Under the pieces are notes generated by a model. The model saw only the letters and a program-made list of their open reading frames with translations. It ran no database searches and had not been told where the DNA came from. DNA of 64,000 nt from Auanema rhodensis (Eukaryota > Nematoda > Chromadorea > Rhabditida > Rhabditidae). Location: contig OZ059895.1 in assembly GCA_964057225.1 (NCBI GenBank), positions 23,198,688 through 23,262,687 of the forward strand, in the 5' to 3' direction. Positions 26,676 through 39,900 of the stretch are shown one piece after another. Every line of letters begins with the position of its first letter. Position 1 is the first letter of the stretch. Both the position numbers and the translations under genes were made by a program.

Positions 26676-29600
26676 ATTTTTAAGCTGCGTCGATCTGAGT
26701 TATCAGATTTGCGCTAGCTTAAAAATGCACCGAGATATCAACTGATATAAGTTCACACTTATATCCTCGATTTTCACCCTGAAGAATTAATTTTTTCGTT
26801 GAATAACATCGTCCATCGTCTTTGCCTTAAAAAAAGGAATCTAAAAACATCTACGTTTTGCTAAATTATTTTGAAATTTTTCGAAAAAATTTTTGTCAAA
26901 ATGTTTTTGGAAGCAATGTTGAGTGTACATGGAAACTCAACATACACTAATGCATCATTTTTCAAACGATCATAACTAATTTTTGTATTAAGCGTTTCTC
27001 AATGTAGTATAGTGCATTCGATGCGGATTTTTAAGCTGCGTCGATCTGTGTTATCAGATTTGCGCTAGCTTAAAAATGCACCGAGATATCAACTGATATA
27101 TGTTCACACTTATCTCCTCGATTTTCACCCTGAAGAATTAATTTTTTCGTTGAATAACAATGTCCATCGTCTTTGCCTTAAAAAAAAGAATCTAAAAACA
27201 TCTACTTTTTGCTAAATTATTTTGAAATTTTTCGAAAAAATTTTTGTCAAAATGTTTTTGGAAGCAATGTTGAGTGTACATGGAAACTCAACATACACTA
27301 ATGCATCATTTTTCAAACGATCATAACTAATTTTTGTATTAAGCGTTTCTCAATGTAGTATAGTGCATTCGATGCGGATTTTTAAGCTGCGTCGATCTGT
27401 GTTATCAGATTTGCGCTAGCTTAAAAATGCACCGAGATATCAACTGATATATGTTCACACTTATATCCTCGATTTTCACCCTGAAGAATTAATTTTTTCG
27501 TTGAATAACAATGTCCATCGTCTTTGCCTTGAAAAAAGGAATCTAAAAACATCTACTTTTTGCTAAATTATTTTGAAATTTTTCGAAAAAATTTTTGTCA
27601 AAATGTTTTTGGAAGCAATGTTGAGTGTACATGGAAACTCAACATACACTAATGCATCATTTTTCAAACGATCATAACTAATTTTTGTATTAAGCGTTTC
27701 TCAATGTAGTATAGTGCATTCGATGCGGATTTTTAAGCTGCGTCGATCTGTGTTATCAGATTTGCGCTAGCTTAAAAATGCACCGAGATATCAACTGATA
27801 TAAGTTCACACTTATATCCTCGATTTTCACCCTGAAGAATTAATTTTTTCGTTGAATAACAATGTCCATCGTCTTTGCCTTGAAAAAAGAAATCTAAAAA
27901 CATCTACTTTTTGCTAAATTATTTTGAAATTTTTCGAAAAAATTTTTGTCAAAATGTTTTTGGAAGCAATGTTGAGTGTACATGGAAACTCAACATACAC
28001 TAATGCATCATTTTTCAAACGATCATAACTAATTTTTGTATTAAGCGTTTCTCAATGTAGTATAGTGCATTCGATGCGGATTTTTAAGCTGCGTCGATCT
28101 GTGTTATCAGATTTGCGCTAGCTTAAAAATGCACCGAGATATCAACTGATATAAGTTCACACTTATATCCTCGATTTTCACCCTGAAGAATTAATTTTTT
28201 CGTTGAATAACAATGTCCATCGTCTTTGCCTTGAAAAAAGAAATCTAAAAACATCTACTTTTTGCTAAATTATTTTGAAATTTTTCGAAAAAATTTTTGT
28301 CAAAATGTTTTTGGAAGCAATGTTGAGTGTACATGGAAACTCAACATACACTAATGCATCATTTTTCAAACGATCATAACTAATTTTTGTATTAAGCGTT
28401 TCTCAATGTAGTATAATGCATTCGATGCGGATTTTTAAGCTGCAATGATCTTTGTTATCAGATTTGCGCTAGCTTAAAAATGCACCGAGATATCAACTGA
28501 TATATGTTCACACTTATCTCCTCGATTTTCACCCTGAAGAATTAATTTTTTCGTTGAATAACAATGTCCATCGTCTTTGCCTTGAAAAAAAGAATCTAAA
28601 AACATCTACTTTTTGCTAAATTATTTTGAAATTTTTCGAAAAAATTTTTGTCAAAATGTTTTTGGAAGCAATGTTGAGTGTACATGGAAACTCAACATAC
28701 ACTAATGCATCATTTTTCAAACGATCATAACTAATTTTTGTATCAAGCGTTTCTCAATGTAGTATAGTGCATTCGATGCGGATTTTTAAGCTGCGTCGAT
28801 CTGTGTTATCAGATTTGCGCTAGCTTAAAAATGCACCGAGATATCAACTGATATAAGTTCACACTTATATCCTCGATTTTCACCCTGAAGAATTAATTTT
28901 TTCGTTGAATAACATCGTCCATCGTCTTTGCCTTAAGAAAAGGAATCTAAAAACATCTACGTTTTGCTAAATTATTTTGAAATTTTTCGAAAAAATTTTT
29001 GTCAAAATGTTTTTGGAAGCAATGTTGAGTGTACATGGAAACTCAACATACACTAATGCATCATTTTTCAAACGATCATAACTAATTTTTGTATTAAGCG
29101 TTTCTCAATGTAGTATAGTGCATTCGATGCGGATTTTTAAGCTGCGTCGATCTGTGTTATCAGATTTGCGCTAGCTTAAAAATGCACCGAGATATCAACT
29201 GATATATGTTCACACTTATCTCCTCGATTTTCACCCTGAAGAATTAATTTTTTCGTTGAATAACAATGTCCATCGTCTTTGCCTTAAAAAAAAGAATCTA
29301 AAAACATCTACTTTTTGCTAAATTATTTTGAAATTTTTCGAAAAAATTTTTGTCAAAATGTTTTTGGAAGCAATGTTGAGTGTACATGGAAACTCAACAT
29401 ACACTAATGCATCATTTTTCAAACGATCATAACTAATTTTTGTATTAAGCGTTTCTCAATGTAGTATAGTGCATTCGATGCGGATTTTTAAGCTGCGTCG
29501 ATCTGTGTTATCAGATTTGCGCTAGCTTAAAAATGCACCGAGATATCAACTGATATATGTTCACACTTATATCCTCGATTTTCACCCTGAAGAATTAATT

Positions 29601-30327
29601 TTTTCGTATAGTGCATTCGATGCGGATTTTTAAGCTGCGTCGATCTGTGTTATCAGATTTGCGCTAGCTTAAAAATGCACCGAGATATCAACTGATATAA
29701 GTTCACACTTATATCCTCGATTTTCACCCTGAAGAATTAATTTTTTCGTTGAATAACAATGTCCATCGTCTTTGCCTTGAAAAAAGAAATCTAAAAACAT
29801 CTACTTTTTGCTAAATTATTTTGAAATTTTTCGAAAAAATTTTTGTCAAAATGTTTTTGGAAGCAATGTTGAGTGTACATGGAAACTCAACATACACTAA
29901 TGCATCATTTTTCAAACGATCATAACTAATTTTTGTATTAAGCGTTTCTCAATGTAGTATAATGCATTCGATGCGGATTTTTAAGCTGCAATGATCTTTG
30001 TTATCAGATTTGCGCTAGCTTAAAAATGCACCGAGATATCAACTGATATATGTTCACACTTATCTCCTCGATTTTCACCCTGAAGAATTAATTTTTTCGT
30101 TGAATAACAATGTCCATCGTCTTTGCCTTGAAAAAAAGAATCTAAAAACATCTACTTTTTGCTAAATTATTTTGAAATTTTTCGAAAAAATTTTTGTCAA
30201 AATGTTTTTGGAAGCAATGTTGAGTGTACATGGAAACTCAACATACACTAATGCATCATTTTTCAAACGATCATAACTAATTTTTGTATCAAGCGTTTCT
30301 CAATGTAGTATAGTGCATTCGATGCGG
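26676..30327 (+). repeat. 6-monomer HOR with internally deleted second copy
   Basis: Monomers from 26676 (AACATCG with CATCTACG), 27027 (TATCTCC with TTAAAAAAAGAATC), 27378, 27729, 28080 (ending GTATAATGC) and 28431 (AATGATCTTTG) are repeated from 28782. In the second copy the third and fourth units are fused into the 142-bp remnant at 29484-29625, so it is 560 bp shorter than 2106 (GTATAATGC recurs after 1546 bp). Confidence 0.75.
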
Positions 30328-33300
30328 ATTTTTAAGCTGCGTCGATCTGTGTTATCAGATTTGCGCTAGATTAAAAATGCACCGAGATATCAACTGATAT
30401 ATGTTCACACTTATATCCTCGATTTTCACCCTGAAGAATTAATTTTTTCGTTGAATAACAATGTCCATCGTCTTTGCCTTGAAAAAAGGAATCTAAAAAC
30501 ATCTACTTTTTGCTAAATTATTTTGAAATTTTTCGAAAAAATTTTTGTCAAAATGTTTTTGGAAGCAATGTTGAGTGTACATGGAAACTCAACATACACT
30601 AATGCATCATTTTTCAAACGATCATAACTAATTTTTGTATTAAGCGTTTCTCAATGTAGTATAGTGCATTCGATGCGGATTTTTAAGCTGCGTCGATCTG
30701 TGTTATCAGATTTGCGCTAGCTTAAAAATGCACCGAGATATCAACTGATATAAGTTCACACTTATATCCTCGATTTTCACCCTGAAGAATTAATTTTTTC
30801 GTTGAATAACAATGTCCATCGTCTTTGCCTTGAAAAAAGAAATCTAAAAACATCTACTTTTTGCTAAATTATTTTGAAATTTTTCGAAAAAATTTTTGTC
30901 AAAATGTTTTTGGAAGCAATGTTGAGTGTACATGGAAACTCAACATACACTAATGCATCATTTTTCAAACGATCATAACTAATTTTTGTATTAAGCGTTT
31001 CTCAATGTAGTATAGTGCATTCGATGCGGATTTTTAAGCTGCGTCGATCTGTGTTATCAGATTTGCGCTAGCTTAAAAATGCACCGAGATATCAACTGAT
31101 ATAAGTTCACACTTATATCCTCGATTTTCACCCTGAAGAATTAATTTTTTCGTTGAATAACAAGGTCCATCGTCTTTGCCTTGAAAAAAGAAATCTAAAA
31201 ACATCTACTTTTTGCTAAATTATTTTGAAATTTTTCGAAAAAATTTTTGTCAAAATGTTTTTGGAAGCAATGTTGAGTGTACATGGAAACTCAACATACA
31301 CTAATGCATCATTTTTCAAACGATCATAACTAATTTTTGTATTAAGCGTTTCTCAATGTAGTATAGTGCATTCGATGCGGATTTTTAAGCTGCGTCGATC
31401 TGTGTTATCAGATTTGCGCTAGCTTAAAAATGCACCGAGATATCAACTGATATAAGTTCACACTTATATCCTCGATTTTCACCCTGAAGAATTAATTTTT
31501 TCGTTGAATAACAATGTCCATCGTCTTTGCCTTGAAAAAAGAAATCTAAAAACATCTACTTTTTGCTAAATTATTTTGAAATTTTTCGAAAAAATTTTTG
31601 TCAAAATGTTTTTGGAAGCAATGTTGAGTGTACATGGAAACTCAACATACACTAATGCATCATTTTTCAAACGATCATAACTAATTTTTGTATTAAGCGT
31701 TTCTCAATGTAGTATAATGCATTCGATGCGGATTTTTAAGCTGCAATGATCTTTGTTATCAGATTTGCGCTAGCTTAAAAATGCACCGAGATATCAACTG
31801 ATATATGTTCACACTTATATCCTCGATTTTCACCCTGAAGAATTAATTTTTTCGTTGAATAACAATGTCCATCGTCTTTGCCTTGAAAAAAGAAATCTAA
31901 AAACATCTACTTTTTGCTAAATTATTTTGAAATTTTTCGAAAAAATTTTTGTCAAAATGTTTTTGGAAGCAATGTTGAGTGTACATGGAAACTCAACATA
32001 CACTAATGCATCATTTTTCAAACGATCATAACTAATTTTTGTATTAAGCGTTTCTCAATGTAGTATAGTGCATTCGATGCGGATTTTTAAGCTGCGTCGA
32101 TCTGTGTTATCAGATTTGCGCTAGCTTAAAAATGCACCGAGATATCAACTGATATAAGTTCACACTTATATCCTCGATTTTCACCCTGAAGAATTAATTT
32201 TTTCGTTGAATAACAAGGTCCATCGTCTTTGCCTTGAAAAAAGAAATCTAAAAACATCTACTTTTTGCTAAATTATTTTGAAATTTTTCGAAAAAATTTT
32301 TGTCAAAATGTTTTTGGAAGCAATGTTGAGTGTACATGGAAACTCAACATACACTAATGCATCATTTTTCAAACGATCATAACTAATTTTTGTATTAAGC
32401 GTTTCTCAATGTAGTATAGTGCATTCGATGCGGATTTTTAAGCTGCGTCGATCTGTGTTATCAGATTTGCGCTAGCTTAAAAATGCACCGAGATATCAAC
32501 TGATATAAGTTCACACTTATATCCTCGATTTTCACCCTGAAGAATTAATTTTTTCGTTGAATAACAATGTCCATCGTCTTTGCCTTGAAAAAAGAAATCT
32601 AAAAACATCTACTTTTTGCTAAATTATTTTGAAATTTTTCGAAAAAATTTTTGTCAAAATGTTTTTGGAAGCAATGTTGAGTGTACATGGAAACTCAACA
32701 TACACTAATGCATCATTTTTCAAACGATCATAACTAATTTTTGTATTAAGCGTTTCTCAATGTAGTATAATGCATTCGATGCGGATTTTTAAGCTGCAAT
32801 GATCTTTGTTATCAGATTTGCGCTAGCTTAAAAATGCACCGAGATATCAACTGATATATGTTCACACTTATCTCCTCGATTTTCACCCTGAAGAATTAAT
32901 TTTTTCGTTGAATAACAATGTCCATCGTCTTTGCCTTGAAAAAAAGAATCTAAAAACATCTACTTTTTGCTAAATTATTTTGAAATTTTTCGAAAAAATT
33001 TTTGTCAAAATGTTTTTGGAAGCAATGTTGAGTGTACATGGAAACTCAACATACACTAATGCATCATTTTTCAAACGATCATAACTAATTTTTGTATTAA
33101 GCGTTTCTCAATGTAGTATAATGCATTCGATGCGGATTTTTAAGCTGCAATGATCTTTGTTATCAGATTTGCGCTAGCTTAAAAATGCACCGAGATATCA
33201 ACTGATATATGTTCACACTTATATCCTCGATTTTCACCCTGAAGAATTAATTTTTTCGTTGAATAACAATGTCCATCGTCTTTGCCTTGAAAAAAGAAAT

Positions 33301-36300
33301 CTAAAAACATCTACTTTTTGCTAAATTATTTTGAAATTTTTCGAAAAAATTTTTGTCAAAATGTTTTTGGAAGCAATGTTGAGTGTACATGGAAACTCAA
33401 CATACACTAATGCATCATTTTTCAAACGATCATAACTAATTTTTGTATTAAGCGTTTCTCAATGTAGTATAGTGCATTCGATGCGGATTTTTAAGCTGCG
33501 TCGATCTGTGTTATCAGATTTGCGCTAGCTTAAAAATGCACCGAGATATCAACTGATATAAGTTCACACTTATATCCTCGATTTTCACCCTGAAGAATTA
33601 ATTTTTTCGTTGAATAACAAGGTCCATCGTCTTTGCCTTGAAAAAAGAAATCTAAAAACATCTACTTTTTGCTAAATTATTTTGAAATTTTTCGAAAAAA
33701 TTTTTGTCAAAATGTTTTTGGAAGCAATGTTGAGTGTACATGGAAACTCAACATACACTAATGCATCATTTTTCAAACGATCATAACTAATTTTTGTATT
33801 AAGCGTTTCTCAATGTAGTATAGTGCATTCGATGCGGATTTTTAAGCTGCGTCGATCTGTGTTATCAGATTTGCGCTAGCTTAAAAATGCACCGAGATAT
33901 CAACTGATATAAGTTCACACTTATATCCTCGATTTTCACCCTGAAGAATTAATTTTTTCGTTGAATAACAATGTCCATCGTCTTTGCCTTGAAAAAAGAA
34001 ATCTAAAAACATCTACTTTTTGCTAAATTATTTTGAAATTTTTCGAAAAAATTTTTGTCAAAATGTTTTTGGAAGCAATGTTGAGTGTACATGGAAACTC
34101 AACATACACTAATGCATCATTTTTCAAACGATCATAACTAATTTTTGTATTAAGCGTTTCTCAATGTAGTATAATGCATTCGATGCGGATTTTTAAGCTG
34201 CAATGATCTTTGTTATCAGATTTGCGCTAGCTTAAAAATGCACCGAGATATCAACTGATATATGTTCACACTTATCTCCTCGATTTTCACCCTGAAGAAT
34301 TAATTTTTTCGTTGAATAACAATGTCCATCGTCTTTGCCTTGAAAAAAAGAATCTAAAAACATCTACTTTTTGCTAAATTATTTTGAAATTTTTCGAAAA
34401 AATTTTTGTCAAAATGTTTTTGGAAGCAATGTTGAGTGTACATGGAAACTCAACATACACTAATGCATCATTTTTCAAACGATCATAACTAATTTTTGTA
34501 TCAAGCGTTTCTCAATGTAGTATAGTGCATTCGATGCGGATTTTTAAGCTGCGTCGATCTGTGTTATCAGATTTGCGCTAGCTTAAAAATGCACCGAGAT
34601 ATCAACTGATATATGTTCACACTTATATCCTCGATTTTCACCCTGAAGAATTAATTTTTTCGTTGAATAACAATGTCCATCGTCTTTGCCTTGAAAAAAA
34701 GAATCTAAAAACATCTACTTTTTGCTAAATTATTTTGAAATTTTTCGAAAAAATTTTTGTCAAAATGTTTTTGGAAGCAATGTTGAGTGTACATGGAAAC
34801 TCAACATACACTAATGCATCATTTTTCAAACGATCATAACTAATTTTTGTATCAAGCGTTTCTCAATGTAGTATAGTGCATTCGATGCGGATTTTTAAGC
34901 TGCGTCGATCTGTGTTATCAGATTTGCGCTAGCTTAAAAATGCACCGAGATATCAACTGATATATGTTCACACTTATATCCTCGATTTTCACCCTGAAGA
35001 ATTAATTTTTTCGTTGAATAACAATGTCCATCGTCTTTGCCTTGAAAAAAGGAATCTAAAAACATCTACTTTTTGCTAAATTATTTTGAAATTTTTCGAA
35101 AAAATTTTTGTCAAAATGTTTTTGGAAGCAATGTTGAGTGTACATGGAAACTCAACATACACTAATGCATCATTTTTCAAACGATCATAACTAATTTTTG
35201 TATCAAGCGTTTCTCAATGTAGTATAGTGCATTCGATGCGGATTTTTAAGCTGCGTCGATCTGTGTTATCAGATTTGCGCTAGCTTAAAAATGCACCGAG
35301 ATATCAACTGATATAAGTTCACACTTATATCCTCGATTTTCACCCTGAAGAATTAATTTTTTCGTTGAATAACAATGTCCATCGTCTTTGCCTTGAAAAA
35401 AGAAATCTAAAAACATCTACTTTTTGCTAAATTATTTTGAAATTTTTCGAAAAAATTTTTGTCAAAATGTTTTTGGAAGCAATGTTGAGTGTACATGGAA
35501 ACTCAACATACACTAATGCATCATTTTTCAAACGATCATAACTAATTTTTGTATTAAGCGTTTCTCAATGTAGTATAATGCATTCGATGCGGATTTTTAA
35601 GCTGCAATGATCTTTGTTATCAGATTTGCGCTAGCTTAAAAATGCACCGAGATATCAACTGATATATGTTCACACTTATATCCTCGATTTTCACCCTGAA
35701 GAATTAATTTTTTCGTTGAATAACAATGTCCATCGTCTTTGCCTTGAAAAAAGAAATCTAAAAACATCTACTTTTTGCTAAATTATTTTGAAATTTTTCG
35801 AAAAAATTTTTGTCAAAATGTTTTTGGAAGCAATGTTGAGTGTACATGGAAACTCAACATACACTAATGCATCATTTTTCAAACGATCATAACTAATTTT
35901 TGTATTAAGCGTTTCTCAATGTAGTATAATGCATTCGATGCGGATTTTTAAGCTGCAATGATCTTTGTTATCAGATTTGCGCTAGCTTAAAAATGCACCG
36001 AGATATCAACTGATATATGTTCACACTTATCTCCTCGATTTTCACCCTGAAGAATTAATTTTTTCGTTGAATAACAATGTCCATCGTCTTTGCCTTGAAA
36101 AAAAGAATCTAAAAACATCTACTTTTTGCTAAATTATTTTGAAATTTTTCGAAAAAATTTTTGTCAAAATGTTTTTGGAAGCAATGTTGAGTGTACATGG
36201 AAACTCAACATACACTAATGCATCATTTTTCAAACGATCATAACTAATTTTTGTATCAAGCGTTTCTCAATGTAGTATAGTGCATTCGATGCGGATTTTT

Positions 36301-36996
36301 AAGCTGCGTCGATCTGTGTTATCAGATTTGCGCTAGCTTAAAAATGCACCGAGATATCAACTGATATATGTTCACACTTATATCCTCGATTTTCACCCTG
36401 AAGAATTAATTTTTTCGTTGAATAACAATGTCCATCGTCTTTGCCTTGAAAAAAGGAATCTAAAAACATCTACTTTTTGCTAAATTATTTTGAAATTTTT
36501 CGAAAAAATTTTTGTCAAAATGTTTTTGGAAGCAATGTTGAGTGTACATGGAAACTCAACATACACTAATGCATCATTTTTCAAACGATCATAACTAATT
36601 TTTGTATTAAGCGTTTCTCAATGTAGTATAGTGCATTCGATGCGGATTTTTAAGCTGCGTCGATCTGTGTTATCAGATTTGCGCTAGCTTAAAAATGCAC
36701 CGAGATATCAACTGATATAAGTTCACACTTATATCCTCGATTTTCACCCTGAAGAATTAATTTTTTCGTTGAATAACAATGTCCATCGTCTTTGCCTTGA
36801 AAAAAGAAATCTAAAAACATCTACTTTTTGCTAAATTATTTTGAAATTTTTCGAAAAAATTTTTGTCAAAATGTTTTTGGAAGCAATGTTGAGTGTACAT
36901 GGAAACTCAACATACACTAATGCATCATTTTTCAAACGATCATAACTAATTTTTGTATTAAGCGTTTCTCAATGTAGTATAGTGCATTCGATGCGG
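28431..36996 (+). repeat. Satellite domain marked by AATGATCTTTG / GTATAATGC monomers
   Basis: Eight monomers (starting 28431, 29977, 31732, 32785, 33136, 34189, 35593 and 35944) carry AATGATCTTTG and are each preceded by GTATAATGC. They are separated by 1, 3, 4 or 5 units rather than a fixed number, so this is an irregular HOR domain built by repeated small exchanges. AAGGTCC and GTATCAAG variants are interspersed. Confidence 0.75.
29484..29625 (+). repeat. Truncated monomer (142 bp instead of 351)
   Basis: The unit runs normally to AATTTTTTCGT (about 29607) and then jumps to ATAGTGCATTCG, missing 209 bp of its own length. The two parental sequences share GT at the junction. Compared with the sibling HOR copy the loss is 560 bp (209 bp plus one whole monomer). 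Confidence 0.9.
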
Positions 36997-39900
36997 ATTT
37001 TTAAGCTGCGTCGATCTGTGTTATCAGATTTGCGCTAGCTTAAAAATGCACCGAGATATCAACTGATATAAGTTCACACTTATATCCTCGATTTTCACCC
37101 TGAAGAATTAATTTTTTCGTTGAATAACAAGGTCCATCGTCTTTGCCTTGAAAAAAGAAATCTAAAAACATCTACTTTTTGCTAAATTATTTTGAAATTT
37201 TTCGAAAAAATTTTTGTCAAAATGTTTTTGGAAGCAATGTTGAGTGTACATGGAAACTCAACATACACTAATGCATCATTTTTCAAACGATCATAACTAA
37301 TTTTCGTATCAAGCGTTTCTCAATGTAGTATAGTGCATTCGATGCGGATTTTTAAGCTGCGTCGATCTGAGTTATCAGATTTGCGCTAGCTTAAAAATGC
37401 ACCGAGATATCAACTGATATAAGTTCACACTTATATCCTCGATTTTCACCCTGAAGAATTAATTTTTTCGTTGAATAACAATGTCGATCGTCTTTGCCTT
37501 GAAAAAAGGAATCTAAAAACATCTACTTTTTGCTAAATTATTTTGAAATTTTTCGAAAAAATTTTTGTCAAAATGTTTTTGGAAGCAATGTTGAGTGTAC
37601 ATGGAAACTCAACATACACTAATGCATCATTTTTCAAACGATCATAACTAATTTTTGTATTAAGCGTTTCTCAATGTAGTATAGTGCATTCGATGCGGAT
37701 TTTTAAGCTGCGTCGATCTGTGTTATCAGATTTGCGCTAGCTTAAAAATGCACCGAGATATCAACTGATATAAGTTCACACTTATATCCTCGATTTTCAC
37801 CCTGAAGAATTAATTTTTTCGTTGAATAACAAGGTCCATCGTCTTTGCCTTGAAAAAAGAAATCTAAAAACATCTACTTTTTGCTAAATTATTTTGAAAT
37901 TTTTCGAAAAAATTTTTGTCAAAATGTTTTTGGAAGCAATGTTGAGTGTACATGGAAACTCAACATACACTAATGCATCATTTTTCAAACGATCATAACT
38001 AATTTTTGTATTAAGCGTTTCTCAATGTAGTATAGTGCATTCGATGCGGATTTTTAAGCTGCGTCGATCTGAGTTATCAGATTTGCGCTAGCTTAAAAAT
38101 GCACCGAGATATCAACTGATATAAGTTCACACTTATATCCTCGATTTTCACCCTGAAGAATTAATTTTTTCGTTGAATAACATCGTCCATCGTCTTTGCC
38201 TTAAGAAAAGGAATCTAAAAACATCTACGTTTTGCTAAATTATTTTGAAATTTTTCGAAAAAATTTTTGTCAAAATGTTTTTGGAAGCAATGTTGAGTGT
38301 ACATGGAAACTCAACATACACTAATGCATCATTTTTCAAACGATCATAACTAATTTTCGTATCAAGCGTTTCTCAATGTAGTATAGTGCATTCGATGCGG
38401 ATTTTTAAGCTGCGTCGATCTGAGTTATCAGATTTGCGCTAGCTTAAAAATGCACCGAGATATCAACTGATATAAGTTCACACTTATATCCTCGATTTTC
38501 ACCCTGAAGAATTAATTTTTTCGTTGAATAACAATGTCGATCGTCTTTGCCTTGAAAAAAGGAATCTAAAAACATCTACTTTTTGCTAAATTATTTTGAA
38601 ATTTTTCGAAAAAATTTTTGTCAAAATGTTTTTGGAAGCAATGTTGAGTGTACATGGAAACTCAACATACACTAATGCATCACTTTTCAAACGATCATAA
38701 CTAATTTTTGTATTAAGCGTTTCTCAATGTAGTATAGTGCATTCGATGCGGATTTTTAAGCTGCGTCGATCTGTGTTATCAGATTTGCGCTAGCTTAAAA
38801 ATGCACCGAGATATCAACTGATATATGTTCACACTTATATCCTCGATTTTCACCCTGAAGAATTAATTTTTTCGTTGAATAACAATGTCCATCGTCTTTG
38901 CCTTGAAAAAAGGAATCTAAAAACATCTACTTTTTGCTAAATTATTTTGAAATTTTTCGAAAAAATTTTTGTCAAAATGTTTTTGGAAGCAATGTTGAGT
39001 GTACATGGAAACTCAACATACACTAATGCATCATTTTTCAAACGATCATAACTAATTTTTGTATTAAGCGTTTCTCAATGTAGTATAGTGCATTCGATGC
39101 GGATTTTTAAGCTGCGTCGATCTGTGTTATCAGATTTGCGCTAGCTTAAAAATGCACCGAGATATCAACTGATATAAGTTCACACTTATATCCTCGATTT
39201 TCACCCTGAAGAATTAATTTTTTCGTTGAATAACAATGTCCATCGTCTTTGCCTTGAAAAAAGAAATCTAAAAACATCTACTTTTTGCTAAATTATTTTG
39301 AAATTTTTCGAAAAAATTTTTGTCAAAATGTTTTTGGAAGCAATGTTGAGTGTACATGGAAACTCAACATACACTAATGCATCATTTTTCAAACGATCAT
39401 AACTAATTTTTGTATTAAGCGTTTCTCAATGTAGTATAGTGCATTCGATGCGGATTTTTAAGCTGCGTCGATCTGTGTTATCAGATTTGCGCTAGCTTAA
39501 AAATGCACCGAGATATCAACTGATATAAGTTCACACTTATATCCTCGATTTTCACCCTGAAGAATTAATTTTTTCGTTGAATAACAAGGTCCATCGTCTT
39601 TGCCTTGAAAAAAGAAATCTAAAAACATCTACTTTTTGCTAAATTATTTTGAAATTTTTCGAAAAAATTTTTGTCAAAATGTTTTTGGAAGCAATGTTGA
39701 GTGTACATGGAAACTCAACATACACTAATGCATCATTTTTCAAACGATCATAACTAATTTTCGTATCAAGCGTTTCTCAATGTAGTATAGTGCATTCGAT
39801 GCGGATTTTTAAGCTGCGTCGATCTGAGTTATCAGATTTGCGCTAGCTTAAAAATGCACCGAGATATCAACTGATATAAGTTCACACTTATATCCTCGAT

